Below the pieces are notes generated by a model. The model made no database searches. It was not told where the DNA came from and worked only from the letters and a program-made list of their open reading frames with translations. 7,550 bases of DNA from CAYXPG01 sp964564845 (GTDB lineage: Bacteria; Planctomycetota; Phycisphaerae; Sedimentisphaerales; Anaerobacaceae): the NCBI GenBank assembly GCA_964564845.1, contig CAZMCN010000104.1, positions 1 through 7,550 on the forward strand, written 5' to 3'. The translations under genes were made by a program, and so were the position numbers. Shown piece after piece: positions 4,862 through 7,550 of the stretch (its first letter is position 1; each line of letters opens with the position of its first letter).

Positions 4862-7550
4862 ATGGTTGGAGAAGGACGATTTCAAAAACGCCATTACAAC
4901 CGTCTTTTTATTGCTGTTTTAGCGTTAACCACGTTTTTTTACGGCAGCTATGTTTTTGCTGCCGAAGACATTCGGTCGGAGGCTGAGGCATCCGGCCTGG
5001 CTCGATACAGGGTCTTTCCGCTAAAGCACATAACAGCCGAGAAAGGCAAAGAATTTCTCGCAGAGGCCCAAATCGGCACAGTTTCACAACTTCCCGGTGG
5101 TAATGCCCTTTTAGTAACAGCCCAGCACCGCGAGCTAATCAAAGCAAGTGCGATATTGAGGCTTGTTGACAGCGAAGAATCATTCGTTTTCAGGACGATT
5201 TACGCAGGTTCTGAACGGCAGGATATGCCCTCTAATGAGCAAATTGCTGCGGAACTCGGTGATGTATCAATTGGGACATTCTCGGAGGTGCCGGAAGACG
5301 GCGAAAAGGCCAAAGCAATTATAGATATTCACAATGGTGCTGTTATTGCCGTTGCACCAGCCGGGCAGTTTGAAAGAATCGTCGCTGCTATTAATAAACT
5401 TCGCCACAGCGGCGTTAAACAACCTCCCGTGACTGAGCCGCTCGAACCACAACCTGCCGGGCCTGATACAAATGAACCTTTCGGCAAACTACTTAATTTG
5501 CTGGCCGAGGCGGAAAAAAAGACCGAAAAGGTTGCTGAGCCGGCAAAACCGGCAGCCGGAGATGCTATTTTACACAAGAGCGGCAAAATAGAACTCTTTG
5601 AACCCGACAGGGACATTATTGAGCCAGTGGCTGAAGTTGAGCCTGAGCCGGCGGTCGCTGAAAAAAAGGTGCCGGCTGAAGTTCCGGAGATGGTTTATAC
5701 TCCGCGCTCGTATGAGCCAAATTACGGCCGCATCGCAGAGAAAGACCTTGAGCTTGACCTGGATTTGCCCGAGCAGCTCAATATCGTCGATTTAATGCGT
5801 TTGGTCGGTGAGTATTTAGAGCTGGACTATATGTACGACCCAGCCAAAGTCAAAGGGACTGTAACGCTGAAACTTCGAGGGCCTATCAAGGTAAAGGATT
5901 TGTATCCTCTGCTTGAATCGGTGCTGAAGTTCAAGGGTTTCGTGATGACACGTAAGGTCAATCTCGTAACCATCGTGCCCGAGGCAAAAGCTGCGGCGAT
6001 TGACCCGGCTTTTGTGGACGACCAAACAGGTCAGCCCCGGCTTGGGGATGTAATCATAACCCGCATTTTCAGGCTGCAGCATATTGATACAACCAGTGCA
6101 AAGAACCTTTTAGACGGTATGGGGCTCGGCGTAAACATTAACACATCACTTTCCGAGGCGAAGACACTTATCGTTACAGAATTTGCCTATCGTATGGGGC
6201 GTATCGAGGAGCTTTTGCAAATGATAGACAAGCCGGGCAGAAAGAAACAGTTCAGGTTCAGGCAGTTAAAATACACCGTTGCAGAGAAGCTCGCTCCGAA
6301 AGTCAAGACACTCGCCGACGAGCTTGGCACCGTATCGGTAACTGTTTCTGCGGCGCCGAAACCGGCGCCGAAGCCCGTGAGGGGCCGCCCCGCACCGCAG
6401 CCCACGCCGACCCCTGCCGGGCCCACCACGGAGCCCACAGTGTACCTCGATACGGACGAGAGGACAAACCGTATCCTGATGATAGGGCTTGAGGAGCAGT
6501 TGAATGCTGTTGAAGCGTTGATAGATGTGCTCGATGTTGAACAGCAGGACCTGCGTACACTGCGGCTGTATGAGATTCAGCATGTCGGGGCCGAGGAGGT
6601 GATAGACAAGCTCGGAGCACTTGGCATAATCAGCGGCTCGCCGACAACGGCCGCCAGGCGTGCAAATAGGACCACCCCCGGCAAGCCCGACGCCCCGACA
6701 ACCGGTGCAGCGGACGAAGAGCCCCTTACAGAAGAGCCTCAGGTAGTATTAATTGAATCGACGAATTCGCTTTTGGTTAATGCAACGGCTGAGCAGCACG
6801 CTCAGATAGCTGTGATTATCGGCTATGTGGACATTGAGCCTGAAGAAGCCTCCATTCCCTATGTCGTTTATCCGCTGGAAAACCAGGACCCTGAAGAACT
6901 TGCCGGAGTACTGAACCAGCTTATTCTGAAAACCACCACCAAGGAAGACAAAGCCGGCAAAATCGTCGAAACACAAAAGAGGAGGGCCGAAGAAGAGGAT
7001 ATCGTAATTATACCCGACTCGAAGACTTATTCGCTTATCGTTTACGCCAGCAAAAAGAACCAGCAGTGGATAAGCTCTCTGATTAAACAGCTCGACCAAT
7101 ATCGCCCACAGGTTCTGCTTGATGTTACATTAGTCGAAATCACCAAAGATGAGAAGTTCGACCTGGACTTGGATGCAACCGTGTTCTCAGGGCTGCCTAT
7201 CCTGTCTCTTTCGTCAACAACTGGTGCGATCGGAGGGAAATCAGTGACTGCCTTTTACAAGGCTGAAGATGTTCATGTTTTGTTAGAAGCGTTGCAGGAA
7301 AAAGGATACGGAAGGATACTTGCAAGACCAAAGCTGCTCGTTAATGATAATGAGGAAGGGACTATCAAATCAGAGGAGCAAACAAGTGTGGCGCAAATAC
7401 AAACCAAGATTATTCCCGGCACAGCAACTACGGCTCCCACTGCGACTCAGGATGTGGGCTTTCAAAGTTACACCGCGGGCATTACGCTTATAATTACACC
7501 TCATATAAGTAAAGGCGACCAGCTTGGACTCACAATCACGTTAACACGGA
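4862..7550 (+). CDS. gspD: Long GspD-like secretin with multiple N-domains, C-terminal part outside window
   Basis: The frame is open for 896 residues to the window edge. The product is an outer-membrane channel of the secretin family. A signal peptide (core 15-32) ends VFA, with likely cleavage after residue 33. Two N1-like modules follow (about 49-103 and 108-181), then an acidic Pro/Glu linker (185-295). N0 (296-373) is clear: DLDLPEQLNIVDLM, KGTVTLKL, LESVLKFKGF. N1-type modules follow at 397-457, 463-559, 564-657 and 665-746, each ending in a strand-helix such as NRILMIG or NSLLVNA and then I-x-x-h-D. The secretin domain begins with RPQVLLDVTLVEITKDE (748 on), and has ILARPKLLVNDNEEGTI and AGITLIITPHIS before the edge. 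Usual GspD is about 650 residues with N0 first. This one is longer and has modules before N0. GGAG five bases upstream supports the ATG. The HR-domain gene upstream favours GspD over PilQ, and no AMIN domain is evident. Confidence 0.9.
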   Translation, partial: MVGEGRFQKRHYNRLFIAVLALTTFFYGSYVFAAEDIRSEAEASGLARYRVFPLKHITAEKGKEFLAEAQIGTVSQLPGGNALLVTAQHRELIKASAILRLVDSEESFVFRTIYAGSERQDMPSNEQIAAELGDVSIGTFSEVPEDGEKAKAIIDIHNGAVIAVAPAGQFERIVAAINKLRHSGVKQPPVTEPLEPQPAGPDTNEPFGKLLNLLAEAEKKTEKVAEPAKPAAGDAILHKSGKIELFEPDRDIIEPVAEVEPEPAVAEKKVPAEVPEMVYTPRSYEPNYGRIAEKDLELDLDLPEQLNIVDLMRLVGEYLELDYMYDPAKVKGTVTLKLRGPIKVKDLYPLLESVLKFKGFVMTRKVNLVTIVPEAKAAAIDPAFVDDQTGQPRLGDVIITRIFRLQHIDTTSAKNLLDGMGLGVNINTSLSEAKTLIVTEFAYRMGRIEELLQMIDKPGRKKQFRFRQLKYTVAEKLAPKVKTLADELGTVSVTVSAAPKPAPKPVRGRPAPQPTPTPAGPTTEPTVYLDTDERTNRILMIGLEEQLNAVEALIDVLDVEQQDLRTLRLYEIQHVGAEEVIDKLGALGIISGSPTTAARRANRTTPGKPDAPTTGAADEEPLTEEPQVVLIESTNSLLVNATAEQHAQIAVIIGYVDIEPEEASIPYVVYPLENQDPEELAGVLNQLILKTTTKEDKAGKIVETQKRRAEEEDIVIIPDSKTYSLIVYASKKNQQWISSLIKQLDQYRPQVLLDVTLVEITKDEKFDLDLDATVFSGLPILSLSSTTGAIGGKSVTAFYKAEDVHVLLEALQEKGYGRILARPKLLVNDNEEGTIKSEEQTSVAQIQTKIIPGTATTAPTATQDVGFQSYTAGITLIITPHISKGDQLGLTITLTR
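6350..6439 (+). repeat. GC-rich Pro/Ala low-complexity insertion inside the secretin N2-type module
   Basis: Residues 497-525 are dominated by Pro, Ala, Lys and Thr (AAPKPAPKPVRGRP and onward) and interrupt an N-domain between its first and second halves. The DNA contains CGGCGCCGAA twice, 12 bases apart (6351-6360 and 6363-6372), consistent with growth by short tandem duplication. The local GC content is clearly above the rest of the gene. Confidence 0.65.

Noticed and set aside
6187..6620. Three overlapping minus-strand open frames opposite the secretin
   Set aside because: They arise from the GC-rich Pro/Ala insertion, where stop codons are rare on both strands; the secretin frame is clearly the real one.

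Overview
The window reads as a chromosomal segment from a Gram-negative-type bacterium with an outer membrane. It is most likely a member of the Planctomycetota, perhaps Phycisphaerae/Sedimentisphaerales. That placement is an inference from three things: a secretin with many N-domains, a DUF1573 protein and a thioredoxin-CcdA fusion side by side, and AT-rich intergenic DNA carrying CGATTT-type short repeats. There is no rRNA, tRNA, CRISPR array or recognisable mobile element, and no sign of a broken gene. All five genes have intact frames; two are cut by the window edges.

Layout. On the minus strand at the left edge (1-584) lies the N-terminal part of a family 2 glycosyltransferase of the polyprenyl-phosphate (DPM1/GtrB-like) type. 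A divergent control region (585-825) separates it from four plus-strand genes. The first is an exported DUF1573 protein (826-2016). The second is a membrane thiol-disulfide protein joining a CPSC thioredoxin-like domain to a CcdA-like six-helix domain (2111-3316). The third is a bitopic protein with a GspC/PilP-type HR domain (3415-4464). The fourth is a very long GspD-like secretin that starts at 4862 and runs off the right edge with at least 896 residues.

How the genes fit together. The HR-domain protein and the secretin form a plausible inner-membrane/outer-membrane pair of a type II secretion or type IV pilus-like machine. In the well-studied systems the HR domain of GspC docks on the secretin N0 domain, and both partners are visible here. 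The DUF1573 protein has a conserved Cys-Gly-Cys and sits next to a transmembrane reductant carrier, which suggests, but does not prove, a thiol-redox pair outside the cytoplasmic membrane.

The most unusual item is the domain order of the secretin. It appears to have two N1-like modules and an acidic/proline linker before N0, then four N1-type modules, three of which carry low-complexity insertions at the same topological place. The 397-base leader before the secretin and an 11-base motif (GGCATATCYGA) repeated in three intergenic regions are the main unexplained non-coding signals.
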